From positions 54,224 through 118,223 of the forward strand of contig NZ_JADIJQ010000006.1 in NCBI RefSeq assembly GCF_017355265.1: DNA of 64,000 nt, in the 5' to 3' direction. Made by a program: the position numbers and the translations under genes. Shown one piece after another: positions 29,224-37,477 of the stretch. This stretch comes from Tessaracoccus sp. SD287. GTDB lineage: Bacteria > Actinomycetota > Actinomycetes > Propionibacteriales > Propionibacteriaceae. Positions within the stretch are counted from its first letter, which is position 1; every line of letters begins with the position of its first letter. The notes beneath the pieces were generated by a model. That model saw nothing but the letters and a program-made list of their open reading frames with translations. It had not been told where the DNA came from and searched no databases.

Positions 29224-29595
29224 TCACGGTGCCGACTCGGGAGGGACTTCTTCGGCCCCTGATGGCTGATCGGGTGTGAAGATGACCAGCAACTCTCCGA
29301 CTTCATGGGCGGCGGTGGCAGGGTGACGAAAGCGCTGGTGGGCATCGATCGTGTACTGCGTCCGGCGACCGACGCGCCGGCGTTGCAGGTACCCGGCCTC
29401 CTCGAGGTCCTTGAGGATGGTCAAAGTGGCCCGGGTGGTGATGCCCACCCGGGCCGCGATGTCGCTCACCCGGGCGTCATCGGCCTTCCAGACAGCCAGC
29501 AGGACGTGACCATGGTTGGTCAGCAGGGTCCACGTCGGGCGCACGGTGGGTTCGCCCTCGGAGGGTCCCGGCCCGGGGGGTTCGAGGTGGGTCAC
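29224..29595 (-). CDS. Winged-helix (MarR/ArsR-like) regulator
   Basis: About 123 residues. The core WTLLTNHGHVLLAVWKADDARVSDIAARVGITTRATLTIL followed by GYLQRRRVGRRTQYTID is a winged helix-turn-helix. The tail (HPATAAHEVGELLVIF) matches a common small actinobacterial regulator family. GTG 29595 is preferred because a purine run precedes it and it overlaps an upstream small frame as GTGA. It is divergent from the sulfur operon and so could regulate it, but the operator seen there is of CsoR rather than MarR type. Confidence 0.7.
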   Translation of the reverse strand: MTHLEPPGPGPSEGEPTVRPTWTLLTNHGHVLLAVWKADDARVSDIAARVGITTRATLTILKDLEEAGYLQRRRVGRRTQYTIDAHQRFRHPATAAHEVGELLVIFTPDQPSGAEEVPPESAP

Positions 29596-29912
29596 TGCGG
29601 CCCCCCCGCATCGGCGTCCTGACGCTCCCGTGCCTCCCTGCCCCGCTCCCGTCCCCACACGGGCTGCAGGGCCGCGTCCTCATCGGCACTCGCCACTCGG
29701 ACCGTCAACGACTCACCCTCAGACGTCAACCACTCACCCTCAGGCGTCGCCCAGGAGACAGCTGCAGCGGTTGAGCGCAGGTGCACGGCTTCACACGCTG
29801 CAACAGGGCGCCACCGTTGCAGATGTGCACCGGCGCGATGCGGGAGCGGTCCAGGGGGAGATTGGCCACCCATGCCCACAGCGATACCCCAGGGGGTATA
29901 TAGTGGTGTCAT
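29592..29912 (-). CDS. Doubtful small open frame upstream of the winged-helix gene
   Basis: A possible 106-residue frame whose TGA overlaps the regulator GTG as GTGA, the coupling pattern used throughout this window. The product has no recognised domain and contains a duplicated heptad (PEGEWLT, SEGESLT) from a 21-bp tandem repeat. Its ATG would lie in the promoter/operator of the divergent operon, so if translated it may start later (ATG 29873). It may equally be chance in GC-rich DNA. Confidence 0.22.
   Translation of the reverse strand: MTPLYTPWGIAVGMGGQSPPGPLPHRAGAHLQRWRPVAACEAVHLRSTAAAVSWATPEGEWLTSEGESLTVRVASADEDAALQPVWGRERGREARERQDADAGGPQ
29704..29745. repeat. 21-bp tandem repeat, two copies
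   Basis: Two adjacent 21-base units (29704-29724 and 29725-29745) differ at two positions; the shared core is ACTCACCCTCAG. Confidence 0.8.
29884..29899. promoter_or_regulatory. Putative CsoR/CstR-type operator
   Basis: ATACCCC-AG-GGGGTAT is a perfect 7-bp inverted repeat with a 2-base centre, matching the TACCC..GGGTA dyad recognised by the CsoR/CstR/RcnR repressor family. It abuts the -10 box TATAGT, so a bound repressor would block the sulfur operon promoter. In Staphylococcus aureus, CstR uses such sites to derepress a rhodanese/persulfide dioxygenase/TauE operon on persulfide stress. No CsoR-family gene is in the window. Confidence 0.65.
29899..29904 (+). promoter_or_regulatory. -10 box of the sulfur operon
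   Basis: TATAGT on the plus strand shares one base with the end of the CsoR-like dyad. No convincing -35 is seen, as is usual for activatable or derepressed actinobacterial promoters. It implies a leader of roughly 125 nt before the rhodanese gene; a weak GGGAGG/CCTCCC hairpin lies at 30001-30018. Confidence 0.5.
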
Positions 29913-30037
29913 GGTCTGGGAACTGCAACCCGCGTCCGGGCCGGAGACGGGACGGCGCCGACGCTGACGGTTCCCGTCCGTGAAACGCGCACATTGGTGA
30001 GGGAGGGTGACGCCTCCCGAGTGAGGAGATCGTTCAT

Positions 30038-30358
30038 ATGACCGAGGTGTCCATCGACCAGTTCGCCGCCGCGAAAGCGAAGGGCGCGTTCATCCTTGAC
30101 GTCCGCGAGCCGGCCGAGTACGTGCAAGGCCACGTGGCCGGTGCGGAACTCATCCCGCTGGGTGAGGTTCCGCAGCGGATCGCCGCCCTGCCGACGAACC
30201 AGCCCGTCTACGTCATCTGTGCCAGCGGCAACCGCAGCCTGCGCGCGACCGAGCACCTGCGCGCAGCGGGGCTCGACGCCCACTCCGTGAGTGGCGGGAC
30301 CTCAGGCTGGATCCGCGCCGGCCATCGCGTCGTCACCGGCCAGAACGCCGGGGCCTGA
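30038..30358 (+). CDS. Single-domain rhodanese (sulfurtransferase)
   Basis: A 106-residue rhodanese-fold protein. The start LDVREPAEYVQGHVAGAELIPLGEV and the active-site loop VICASGNRS, with nucleophile C61, are intact. It would carry a persulfide on C61 and pass sulfane sulfur between low-molecular thiols and the following dioxygenase. GAGGAG lies ten bases before the ATG. It is the first gene of the rhodanese-MBL-TauE operon. Confidence 0.92.
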   Translation: MTEVSIDQFAAAKAKGAFILDVREPAEYVQGHVAGAELIPLGEVPQRIAALPTNQPVYVICASGNRSLRATEHLRAAGLDAHSVSGGTSGWIRAGHRVVTGQNAGA

Positions 30359-30407
30359 GCAGCACCCCACCCCACCAACCCATCCGCCCCCCGGAAGGAC
30401 CAACTCC

Positions 30408-31787
30408 ATGACCACCACGATCATCTCCATCGAGACCCCCTCGCTCGGCGACCGCAGCTACCTGGTACACGACGGCGAGGTCGCCTTCGTCGTCGATCCG
30501 CAGCGCGACATTGACCGCGTCCTGGACGAGGCCGCCAGTGCGGGGGTCGTGATCACCCACGTGTTCGAGACCCACATCCACAACGACTACGTCACCGGCG
30601 GCCACGCCTTGGCGGCCGAGACCGGGGCGGCGTACTACGTCAACGCCGAGGAAGAGGTCTCCTTCGAGCGGACCGGCATCCGCGACGGCGACGTGGTCGA
30701 GGTCAGCCCCAGCATGCACGTCCGCGCCATGCACACCCCCGGGCACACCTTCACGCACCTCTCCTACGTCCTCGAGGGCGAGGACCCCGCAGTGTTCTCC
30801 GGTGGCTCCCTGCTCTTCGGCTCCACGGGACGTCCGGACCTGCTCGGTGAGGCACACACCCACCAGCTCGCCCGGCACCAGTACAGCTCCGCCCGCCGAC
30901 TGGCCGCCGAGCTGAGCGATGACACGAAGGTCATGCCGACCCATGGGTTCGGCAGCTTCTGCGCCGCCACCTCCGCCGGAGGAGACACCACCGAGTCCAC
31001 CATCGGTCGCGAGCGGCGCATCAACCCGGTGATGTCCCAGGATGAGGAGGACTTCGTCGCGGACACCCTCGCCGGTCTGGATGCCTACCCCGCCTACTAC
31101 GTGCACATGGGCCCAGCCAACTCCGCCGGCCCCGATGCCGCCGACCTGTCCGAGCCCGAGCGGGCTGACAAGGACCAGCTGCGTCGTCGGCTCGAGGCGG
31201 GCGAGTGGCTGGTGGACCTGCGCACCCGCACCGCCTTCGCGAAGGGCCACGCGCCCGGCACGTTCAACTTCGGGTTGGACGGCCAGTTCGCCACCTACCT
31301 GGGCTGGCTCATTCCCTGGGGCACGCCGGTCACGCTCCTCGGCGAGAGTCAGCAGCAGGTGGCCGAGGCCCAGCGCGAACTGACTCGGATCGGCATCGAC
31401 CGGCCCGCTGCTGCCGCCACCGGACGGCCGGAGGACTGGACCGACGCACCGCTCGCCGCGTTGCCCAGCGCCAGCTTCGCCGACCTCGAACAGGTCCGTC
31501 ACCACCGGTCCGTCACCGTCCTGGACGTCCGCCGGGTCAGCGAGTGGCGTGAGGGCCACATCGACGGCGCCGTGCACCTTCCCATCCACGAGATCATCAA
31601 GCGCATGGACGAGGTGCCTGAGGGTGAACTCTGGGTGCACTGCGCCTCGGGCTACCGCGCCTCCATCGCCGCGTCCCTGGTCGCGGCCACGGGCCGTCGG
31701 GTGGTCGTGGTCGACGACAGCTTCGACCGCTCCGCCGAGGCCGCGGGGCTGGAGATCGTCACCGACCAGGCGCCCGCCTCGGCGTGA
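30408..31787 (+). CDS. MBL-fold persulfide dioxygenase-rhodanese fusion (CstB-like)
   Basis: A 459-residue protein. The N-terminal metallo-beta-lactamase domain (1-240) has H56-x-H58-x-D60-Y in THIHNDYVTGG and H113 in MHTPGHT, as in type II persulfide dioxygenases. Two rhodanese domains follow: the first (about 270-350) has no active cysteine, and the second has C412 in VHCASGYRAS. This is the domain order of S. aureus CstB, which oxidises persulfide to thiosulfate or sulfite. The position normally holding a metal-ligand Asp (TGD) reads G133 (FSGGSLLFGSTGRPDL). GGAAGGA precedes ATG 30408. The stop overlaps tauE. Confidence 0.9.
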   Translation: MTTTIISIETPSLGDRSYLVHDGEVAFVVDPQRDIDRVLDEAASAGVVITHVFETHIHNDYVTGGHALAAETGAAYYVNAEEEVSFERTGIRDGDVVEVSPSMHVRAMHTPGHTFTHLSYVLEGEDPAVFSGGSLLFGSTGRPDLLGEAHTHQLARHQYSSARRLAAELSDDTKVMPTHGFGSFCAATSAGGDTTESTIGRERRINPVMSQDEEDFVADTLAGLDAYPAYYVHMGPANSAGPDAADLSEPERADKDQLRRRLEAGEWLVDLRTRTAFAKGHAPGTFNFGLDGQFATYLGWLIPWGTPVTLLGESQQQVAEAQRELTRIGIDRPAAAATGRPEDWTDAPLAALPSASFADLEQVRHHRSVTVLDVRRVSEWREGHIDGAVHLPIHEIIKRMDEVPEGELWVHCASGYRASIAASLVAATGRRVVVVDDSFDRSAEAAGLEIVTDQAPASA

Positions 31788-32608
31788 GCACGCTCGCCGT
31801 TGCCGTTGCGATCGGGGTCGTCGTCGGGATCACCCTGGGCGCCCTGGGGGGCGGTGGCTCCATCCTCACCGTCCCCGCCCTCGTCTACCTACTGGGCCTC
31901 GACGCCCGCGCCGCGACGACCGGCTCGTTGGTCATCGTCGGCATCACGACCCTGATCGGGATGATTCCCCACCTGCGCGCCGGTCGGGTACGTCTCGGAC
32001 AGGGCGTCGTTTTCGGCGTCCTCGGCATCGGCGGGGCGTTCCTCGGCTCGTTGCTCTCGACGGCGGTGCCCCCGAACGTCCTGCTCGTCGCCTTCGCGGG
32101 ACTCATGTTCGTCGTCGCCGGGGTGATGATCCGGCGGCAGCCGGCCCCTGCCCGCAGGCAGGCCGCAGGACAGCCAGAGGTCGAGGCCAGCGCCATCGCG
32201 ATGCTCACACTGCGCCCGTTCCGCTGCGACTGCCGCGCCGTGGGCGTCCTGCTGCTGACCGCCACCGCGGTCGGGCTGCTCACCGGGTTCTTCGGTGTCG
32301 GGGGCGGGTTCGTCGTGGTTCCCGCCCTCGTGCTGGCCATGCGGCTGCCCATGCCGGTGGCCGTCGGCACCTCGCTGGTGGTCATCACCATCAACAGTGC
32401 GAGTGCGCTGTTCTCGCGCCTCGGCCAGGACGTCACCCTCGACTGGGTGCTCATTGGCTCCTTCACTGCCGCCTCGGTGGTGGGCAGCCTCCTCGGAGCC
32501 CGCATCACCGCGAGGGTGAGCCCTGCCCGACTCCAGTTGGCCTTCACCGTGCTGCTGGTCGTCGTGGCGCTCTACACCGCGGCTCGCAGCATCCCGCAGC
32601 TCTTCTGA
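31784..32608 (+). CDS. TauE/SafE-family sulfite/sulfonate exporter
   Basis: A 274-residue integral membrane protein with about eight hydrophobic segments in two homologous halves. Each half starts with the family glycine motif (GALGGGGSILTVPALVYLLGL and GFFGVGGGFVVVPALVLAM). It starts at GTG inside GTGA overlapping the dioxygenase stop, so the pump is coupled to it. In this context it most likely exports sulfite or a related oxidised sulfur product made by the upstream enzymes. Confidence 0.92.
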   Translation: MSTLAVAVAIGVVVGITLGALGGGGSILTVPALVYLLGLDARAATTGSLVIVGITTLIGMIPHLRAGRVRLGQGVVFGVLGIGGAFLGSLLSTAVPPNVLLVAFAGLMFVVAGVMIRRQPAPARRQAAGQPEVEASAIAMLTLRPFRCDCRAVGVLLLTATAVGLLTGFFGVGGGFVVVPALVLAMRLPMPVAVGTSLVVITINSASALFSRLGQDVTLDWVLIGSFTAASVVGSLLGARITARVSPARLQLAFTVLLVVVALYTAARSIPQLF

Positions 32609-32653
32609 ACCCGGTTCACACAGTCACCTCGTCGCGGAACGGGAGCGACCCGA

Positions 32654-33607
32654 CTAGTCGCGCCAGATGATCTCGCGGCTGTCGGGCTCGGTGCAGCCCA
32701 CGACCCCATCCCCGTCCAGCTGCCGGGTGACCCGGACGCCTTCCCGGTTGAGGTAGCTGTAGGACAGTGTGCCGCTGACGACGTAGCAGGGAGCCAGCAC
32801 CGAGGAGCCCACCAGAAAGGTCGGTCGACCAGGGGCGTTGCTGGGGTCGATGCTCCACTGCACCTGCGGGGTGGTTGCCGCCGAGACCGGCACCACCGCC
32901 CGGTTCGGACAACCCACCGGGCGGAACTCGTCGGAGGCCAGGCATTCGGCGAACGCGGTGCTGATGCGTTGGGTGATCTCGGCCTCGACGTCGGCGATGA
33001 CCTTGCCCTGCACGGTCACCTCGCTCTTCGGTCCGGGCAACGCCACGAACTGTGGCTCGATCAGTTCCCAGCCGCGCGCCGGTGAGGATCTCGACGGCGG
33101 GATGGCCAGGGTGTGTCGACCCGGGAAGAGCGTGTAGTCGCGTCCGGGTCGCAGCAGGGTGCCGGGGTCGGCGACGACGAACCGCAGGTCTCGGTCCTCA
33201 GCCTGGAACCTCACGGTGGGAAAGGGGTCGTCCAGCTTCCAGGTGCGGCCCACCTTGCGGACCGCCATCGTCGCCGTGAAGGGTTCACCGTCCTGGGTGA
33301 ACGTCACCCGCACCGTGTTGTTGACGATCCCGCCGACCGAGTCGACGCCGTAGCGGCCACGGGGCTTGTTGGTGGTCGCCTCACGGATCCTGGTGGTGGA
33401 CGTCCCGGTGAGGTACTTGGCGAAGTCATTGGGTCGGGCACCCGGCTTGTTCAGGGTCTCGAAGAACCCCTGGACGCTCTGGCTGGCGAGGCTGTCGTCG
33501 TCCTGGCGCGAGGTGAACCCGACCAGGCCGACGGCGATCACCACCAGGACGGCCAGGGCCCTGGCCGTTGGTGTCCTGTCCCAGGACTGCTTCCCGGCGG
33601 TGGCCAT
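32654..33607 (-). CDS. Membrane-anchored protein, paralogue of the 27989 gene product
   Basis: A 317-residue protein with one N-terminal transmembrane or signal segment (about 15-32), lacking the Pro/Gln tail of its paralogue. The shared exported domain is evident from GFFETLNKPG, CLASDEFRPVGCPNR, VQWSIDPSNAPGRP and LAPCYVVSGTLSYSYLNRE, with matching cysteines. The two relatives sit on the same strand on either side of the sulfur operon, as if a tandem pair had been split by insertion. Function is unknown. Confidence 0.72.
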   Translation of the reverse strand: MATAGKQSWDRTPTARALAVLVVIAVGLVGFTSRQDDDSLASQSVQGFFETLNKPGARPNDFAKYLTGTSTTRIREATTNKPRGRYGVDSVGGIVNNTVRVTFTQDGEPFTATMAVRKVGRTWKLDDPFPTVRFQAEDRDLRFVVADPGTLLRPGRDYTLFPGRHTLAIPPSRSSPARGWELIEPQFVALPGPKSEVTVQGKVIADVEAEITQRISTAFAECLASDEFRPVGCPNRAVVPVSAATTPQVQWSIDPSNAPGRPTFLVGSSVLAPCYVVSGTLSYSYLNREGVRVTRQLDGDGVVGCTEPDSREIIWRD

Positions 33608-33708
33608 GGTGACTCCTGTCTGCCGACGTCGGCCCCCATGGTGGCACGGACCGGGGGTCAGCGGCGCGACGCCGGCGAGGCTGCGGACCCGTGTGCCAAG
33701 CTGGTGGC

Positions 33709-34023
33709 ATGTCGTCCTACATCGCCATCAACGCCATTTCCGTGCCCGAGGGTCGCGGCCAGGAACTGGAGGCCCGCTTCGCCGCCCGCAAGCACGCCGT
33801 TGACACCGAGCCCGGGTTCGAGAGCTTCCAATTGCTGCGTCCGATCGCCGGCGAGGACCGCTACTTCGTGGTCACCACCTGGGCGTCCCGCGAGGCCTTT
33901 GAGACCTGGCGGGACAACCGGGCCGCAGCCGCCCATGGTGGTGCGGACTCCGGCGCGGAGCGCCCGCCGGTGGCCACCGGGGCCGAGTTGTTCGAGTTCG
34001 AGGTCGTCGAACTCGAGGGCTGA
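33709..34023 (+). CDS. ABM-domain heme-degrading monooxygenase-like protein
   Basis: A 104-residue dimeric alpha+beta-barrel protein. N8, W67 and H76 fall at the positions of the IsdG/MhuD catalytic triad (N7, W66/67, H75/77), and the W58/W67 region (VVTTWASREAFETWRDN) is characteristic. It likely opens heme to release iron, or acts as a related small monooxygenase. ATG 33709 gives the family-length N-terminus. It ends five bases from the convergent helicase gene; no heme uptake genes adjoin. Confidence 0.82.
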   Translation: MSSYIAINAISVPEGRGQELEARFAARKHAVDTEPGFESFQLLRPIAGEDRYFVVTTWASREAFETWRDNRAAAAHGGADSGAERPPVATGAELFEFEVVELEG

Positions 34024-34028
34024 ACCGC

Positions 34029-35708
34029 TCAGCGGGGGTTGCGCTCCCGGGAGGGGCCGGCCAACCGCTGCGCCACCTCGGCGCCACCCATCTTCTCGAT
34101 GACGGCCAGGTCGCCGACCACGACCAGGCGGTCGGTGGCCCGCGACAGCCCCACGTAGAGCCGTTCGCGGCTGCGGTCGCGGGTGCCGTCCTCGTTGATG
34201 CACAGCACCACCGCGCGACGCTCCAGGCCCTTGAAACCGAGCACGTGGCTGTAGAAGACGTCGTCGTGGGAGCCGACGTCATCCCAGTACTCGGCGAAGC
34301 CCATCGCCTGCTGCCGCTCGACCTGCACGGGGTGACGTCTGCCCGTGGTGAGCAGCACCACGTCCTGCGGGTTCCAGCCCTCGTCCAGCAGCACGTCGAC
34401 CTGCTCGTCGGCCGCGTCGAGCGCCTCGGCGGTCGAGGTCTGGACGAATCCGACCTCGGGCCCGTCCGAGCCGCGCAGGTTCATTGAGGTCGGTGCCAGG
34501 GGGACGAAACTCTGGGCGATCTGGCGGGTGTTGCGCAGGTTGTGGTCGAGCACCAGCGGCACCAGGGCGACGGGGGGACGCCCGAACCGGTTGAAGACCC
34601 GCTGGCGTTCGTCGGCGTAGGCGTAGACGCCGCCTCGGTCCTCGTCCCTCAACCCCTTCAGCAGGGCCTGCCACCAGTCGTGGGCGAAATCCTGGGCCTC
34701 GTCGATGATGATGGAGTCGAACAACTGGTCGTGGCCCAGACCGGCGGCGGCCTGGGTCATCCGGGCGGGCAGGTCGATCTCCCAGAAGTGGGAGTCCAGC
34801 CGGTCGCCAGTGATCTCGACGCCCCACTGGCGGGCCAGGTCCTCGAAGGTGCCCACGAACGCGGGCCGCTTCTTGCGCGAACCCACCAACAGCGCGCCGG
34901 CGAGGTGCCTGGCCAGACCGTAGGAGTAGCAGACGACCGCGACCCGCTGCGGCTGACCGGTCAACTGCCCCGACGCCAGCTCGGCGGCCTGGCGCTCGGC
35001 CAGGACCGTCTTGCCGCTGCCGGCGCCGCCGCGCACCTCGACCCGATTGACCAGGCGGATGACCTTCAGCAGGTTGGTCTGCTCCATGGTCAGGCGGTGG
35101 CTGAGCGCCTGCCGGTCCTCGGCCAGCGCCACCGGGTCGATCCCCGGCAGGTGGCGTCCGGTCAGGATGTCGCGGATCAGGTCGATGTCGTCGGCGTCGG
35201 GGATTCGGGCGTCGGTGCGGTGCAGCGAGGTGGTGTCCCAGACGCGATCACCGACCATCTCCAGGTCGCTGGCGCCGCTGATCTGCCAGCGAGGACAGTC
35301 CGGGGTCGCGAAGTCGTCGGCCAGGGCGGTGTTGGCGAGGACCACGTGATGGCTCCAGCGCACCCGAGTCCGCGAACCCCAGCGGGGGTCTGACTCGACG
35401 TAGTGCCGCATCGAGTAGCAGGAGTCGCGCGCCTGGCCGACCGGATGGATCACCTCCGTGCCGGCGGCGCGGACGATCCGCCAGTTCTCCCCGTCGTGCC
35501 ACACGTGGGAACCCTTCACCTCGATGGTGACGATGCCCGACCCCGGCATCAGTGCCACCAGGTCGACCTCGTGGTCCTTGTGCTGGTCGGTGAGCCGGAA
35601 GTTCGCCAGCAGGGTGCTGCCATCCAGCTGTCGGCACAGGCGGCGCCAGACGTCGGATTCCGAGGTGGTGACGAAGCTGGGCTCGGCGGGGATCGATCGT
35701 GCCGCCAC
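34029..35708 (-). CDS. NERD nuclease-UvrD-like helicase fusion
   Basis: A 559-residue protein. The N-terminal NERD domain (about 15-120) has the nuclease-like EVDLVALMPGSGIVTIEVKG (47-66). A superfamily 1 helicase follows with Walker A GGAGSGKT, Walker B IIIDEAQDF, and motif V/VI-like sequences DVFYSHVLGFKGLERRAVVL and RLYVGLSRATDRLVVVGD. NERD-helicases are linked with DNA repair and, in some contexts, phage defence. The GTG start lies one base from the stop of the mutarotase gene, so these two form an operon. Confidence 0.88.
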   Translation of the reverse strand: MAARSIPAEPSFVTTSESDVWRRLCRQLDGSTLLANFRLTDQHKDHEVDLVALMPGSGIVTIEVKGSHVWHDGENWRIVRAAGTEVIHPVGQARDSCYSMRHYVESDPRWGSRTRVRWSHHVVLANTALADDFATPDCPRWQISGASDLEMVGDRVWDTTSLHRTDARIPDADDIDLIRDILTGRHLPGIDPVALAEDRQALSHRLTMEQTNLLKVIRLVNRVEVRGGAGSGKTVLAERQAAELASGQLTGQPQRVAVVCYSYGLARHLAGALLVGSRKKRPAFVGTFEDLARQWGVEITGDRLDSHFWEIDLPARMTQAAAGLGHDQLFDSIIIDEAQDFAHDWWQALLKGLRDEDRGGVYAYADERQRVFNRFGRPPVALVPLVLDHNLRNTRQIAQSFVPLAPTSMNLRGSDGPEVGFVQTSTAEALDAADEQVDVLLDEGWNPQDVVLLTTGRRHPVQVERQQAMGFAEYWDDVGSHDDVFYSHVLGFKGLERRAVVLCINEDGTRDRSRERLYVGLSRATDRLVVVGDLAVIEKMGGAEVAQRLAGPSRERNPR

Positions 35709-35709
35709 G

Positions 35710-36615
35710 TCAGATGATCCGGTAGTTGACCGTCATCACCTGCGACTGACCCGGCGCGACCGTGATGGCGTTGTGCAGGACATTTCCGGACTCGACGCAC
35801 ACCATTCGCCGGTAGTCCTGGTCATCGAAGTCGTCCATGGTCTGCGCCTTGGCTGCCCCGGGGTTCCACACCACTGTCGACTTCGATCCCGTGGTGGTGA
35901 TCTCCAGGGTGCGCTGACCGGTGGCCACCCGGACCGTCGCCGAGGTGTCGTAGACGCGGTCGACCTGGCCGCTGATGACCAGGTCACCGGTCTGGGTGCG
36001 GGCCTTGCGCTCGACCTTGTCCCAGTACGGGGACTGGTCAAGGCCGCTGATGGTCACCTGCTCGACGTCGGGGACCGCCAGGTAGGTGTGCAGCAGGGTC
36101 TCGACGTCAATCAGGCTGCCGCCGGAGATGACCTCGAACTCCAGCACCAACTCGGCGCCCAGGTGCATGGTGTAGCGCACCGACGCGTCGGACGGGACGT
36201 GGCGATCGTACGGCAGGTTGGCGAGGGCCGCCCCGGACAACTCCCAGGTGAGGCTGACGGTGCCGTCCCGGGTGGCCGACGCGTCGACCAGCGTCCAGTT
36301 GACCAGCCGGGCCCATCCATGGCTGGGTTCCAAGGTGACCACTGGCTCGTGGTGGGACGCGGAGGTGGCGAGGTGGTTTCGTCCGCCCCCGAACCAGGGG
36401 AAGCACACCGGAATGCCGCCGCGAATCGCGACCCCGGGCTGCCACCGCGAGTCCTCGCTGAGGTACAGCACCGGGTCGGCGCCGGCCGGTTTCCAGCCCA
36501 CGATCTGGGCACCTTGCAGGGTCACCGTCGCCTCGACGGCGCGGGTGCTGATCGTGACGGCGGGCATGGGTTCGTCCACCATGCTCACGCCCTTGGGCAG
36601 TGCGACATCAGTCAT
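35710..36615 (-). CDS. D-hexose-6-phosphate mutarotase (YeaD/aldose-1-epimerase-like)
   Basis: A 301-residue galactose-mutarotase-fold protein. GGIPVCFPWFG, the substrate loop SHGWARLVNW, the catalytic-type LLHTYLAVPDVEQVTISGL and VVWNPGAAKAQTMDDFDDQDYRRMVCVE are hallmarks of the hexose-6-phosphate mutarotase group. It equilibrates alpha and beta anomers of glucose-6-phosphate. It is the first gene of a two-gene unit with the NERD helicase, and diverges from the PIG-L deacetylase gene. Confidence 0.9.
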   Translation of the reverse strand: MTDVALPKGVSMVDEPMPAVTISTRAVEATVTLQGAQIVGWKPAGADPVLYLSEDSRWQPGVAIRGGIPVCFPWFGGGRNHLATSASHHEPVVTLEPSHGWARLVNWTLVDASATRDGTVSLTWELSGAALANLPYDRHVPSDASVRYTMHLGAELVLEFEVISGGSLIDVETLLHTYLAVPDVEQVTISGLDQSPYWDKVERKARTQTGDLVISGQVDRVYDTSATVRVATGQRTLEITTTGSKSTVVWNPGAAKAQTMDDFDDQDYRRMVCVESGNVLHNAITVAPGQSQVMTVNYRII

Positions 36616-36709
36616 GACTTGAACCTAGTCCGCGGCGCGACCCTGCGCCGCGTCCATGGTTGAATCGGGCGGTACCCCCGTGGATGGGGGACTCACGAAC
36701 GGAGAACCC

Positions 36710-37477
36710 ATGGCCACGCTGGTCTTCCTGCACGCCCACCCGGACGACGAGGCGACCTCGACCGGCGGGACGATGGCGCTGGCCCATGACCTGGGCCACC
36801 GGGTGGTGTGGATCTGCTGCACCGACGGGTCGCAGGGCACCCCCACCGGTGACGCCGACGAGTCGGTGGCCGCCGTCCGGCGCCGGGAGGCCTTGGACAG
36901 TGCCGCCATCCTGGGCGTCGACCGGGTGGTCTTCCTCGACCACCTCGACTCGGGCATGACGGGTTGGCAGAGCAACAAGGACCCGGATGCCTTCATGAAT
37001 GTTGACCCGCAGGTGGTGGGTCGCGACGTCGCCGAGATCCTGGACGAGGAGCAGGCCGACGTGCTGGTCGGCTACGACTGGCACGGCAACTACGGCCACC
37101 CCGACCACGTGATGGTGCACAAGGTGATGAACGCCGCCGCCGATCAGGCCGCCACCAGGCCCCGGGTGCTGCAGGCCACGATGAATCGCGACGCCATGCG
37201 CGAGGGCTACGACGCCGAGTCCGACATCGGCATTGACCCCGATGCCCCCTCAGACGACGGCAACCCCTTCGGCACCCCCGAATCGGAACTGGCCTGGAAG
37301 ATCGACGTCAGCCAGACCGTGATGCGCAAGCGGGCGGCCCTGGCCGCGCACGCCAGCCAGAGCGATGCCAAGCAGTTGCTCGAGATGCCCGAGGAGTTCT
37401 TCATGCTGGCCTTCCGCCACGAGTACTTCATCGAGGAGGGCGTCGGCCCTATGCGGGAGGCGTGGCCGTTCGCATGA
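36710..37477 (+). CDS. PIG-L/LmbE-type zinc deacetylase
   Basis: A 255-residue protein with zinc motif AHPDDEA near the start (about 9-15) and the later HPDH in YDWHGNYGHPDHVMVH. The family includes MshB and Mca of mycothiol metabolism, and LmbE-like deacetylases. The length and sequence fit a mycothiol-conjugate amidase or GlcNAc-Ins deacetylase relative, but the exact substrate is not resolved. The 3' end overlaps the convergent DUF2330 gene by 29 bases. Confidence 0.88.
   Translation: MATLVFLHAHPDDEATSTGGTMALAHDLGHRVVWICCTDGSQGTPTGDADESVAAVRRREALDSAAILGVDRVVFLDHLDSGMTGWQSNKDPDAFMNVDPQVVGRDVAEILDEEQADVLVGYDWHGNYGHPDHVMVHKVMNAAADQAATRPRVLQATMNRDAMREGYDAESDIGIDPDAPSDDGNPFGTPESELAWKIDVSQTVMRKRAALAAHASQSDAKQLLEMPEEFFMLAFRHEYFIEEGVGPMREAWPFA

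Noticed and set aside
29224..29595. Winged-helix gene as the missing CsoR/CstR
   Set aside because: It has a helix-turn-helix and wing; CsoR proteins are all-helical and lack this fold, and no Cys-His-Cys set is seen.
29911..29967. 18-codon leader peptide in the sulfur operon leader
   Set aside because: No Shine-Dalgarno, no Cys codons or attenuator arrangement; likely chance.
34029..35708. Part of a phage-defence island
   Set aside because: The NERD-helicase is coupled to a housekeeping mutarotase gene and no other defence genes are near, so defence is not claimed.
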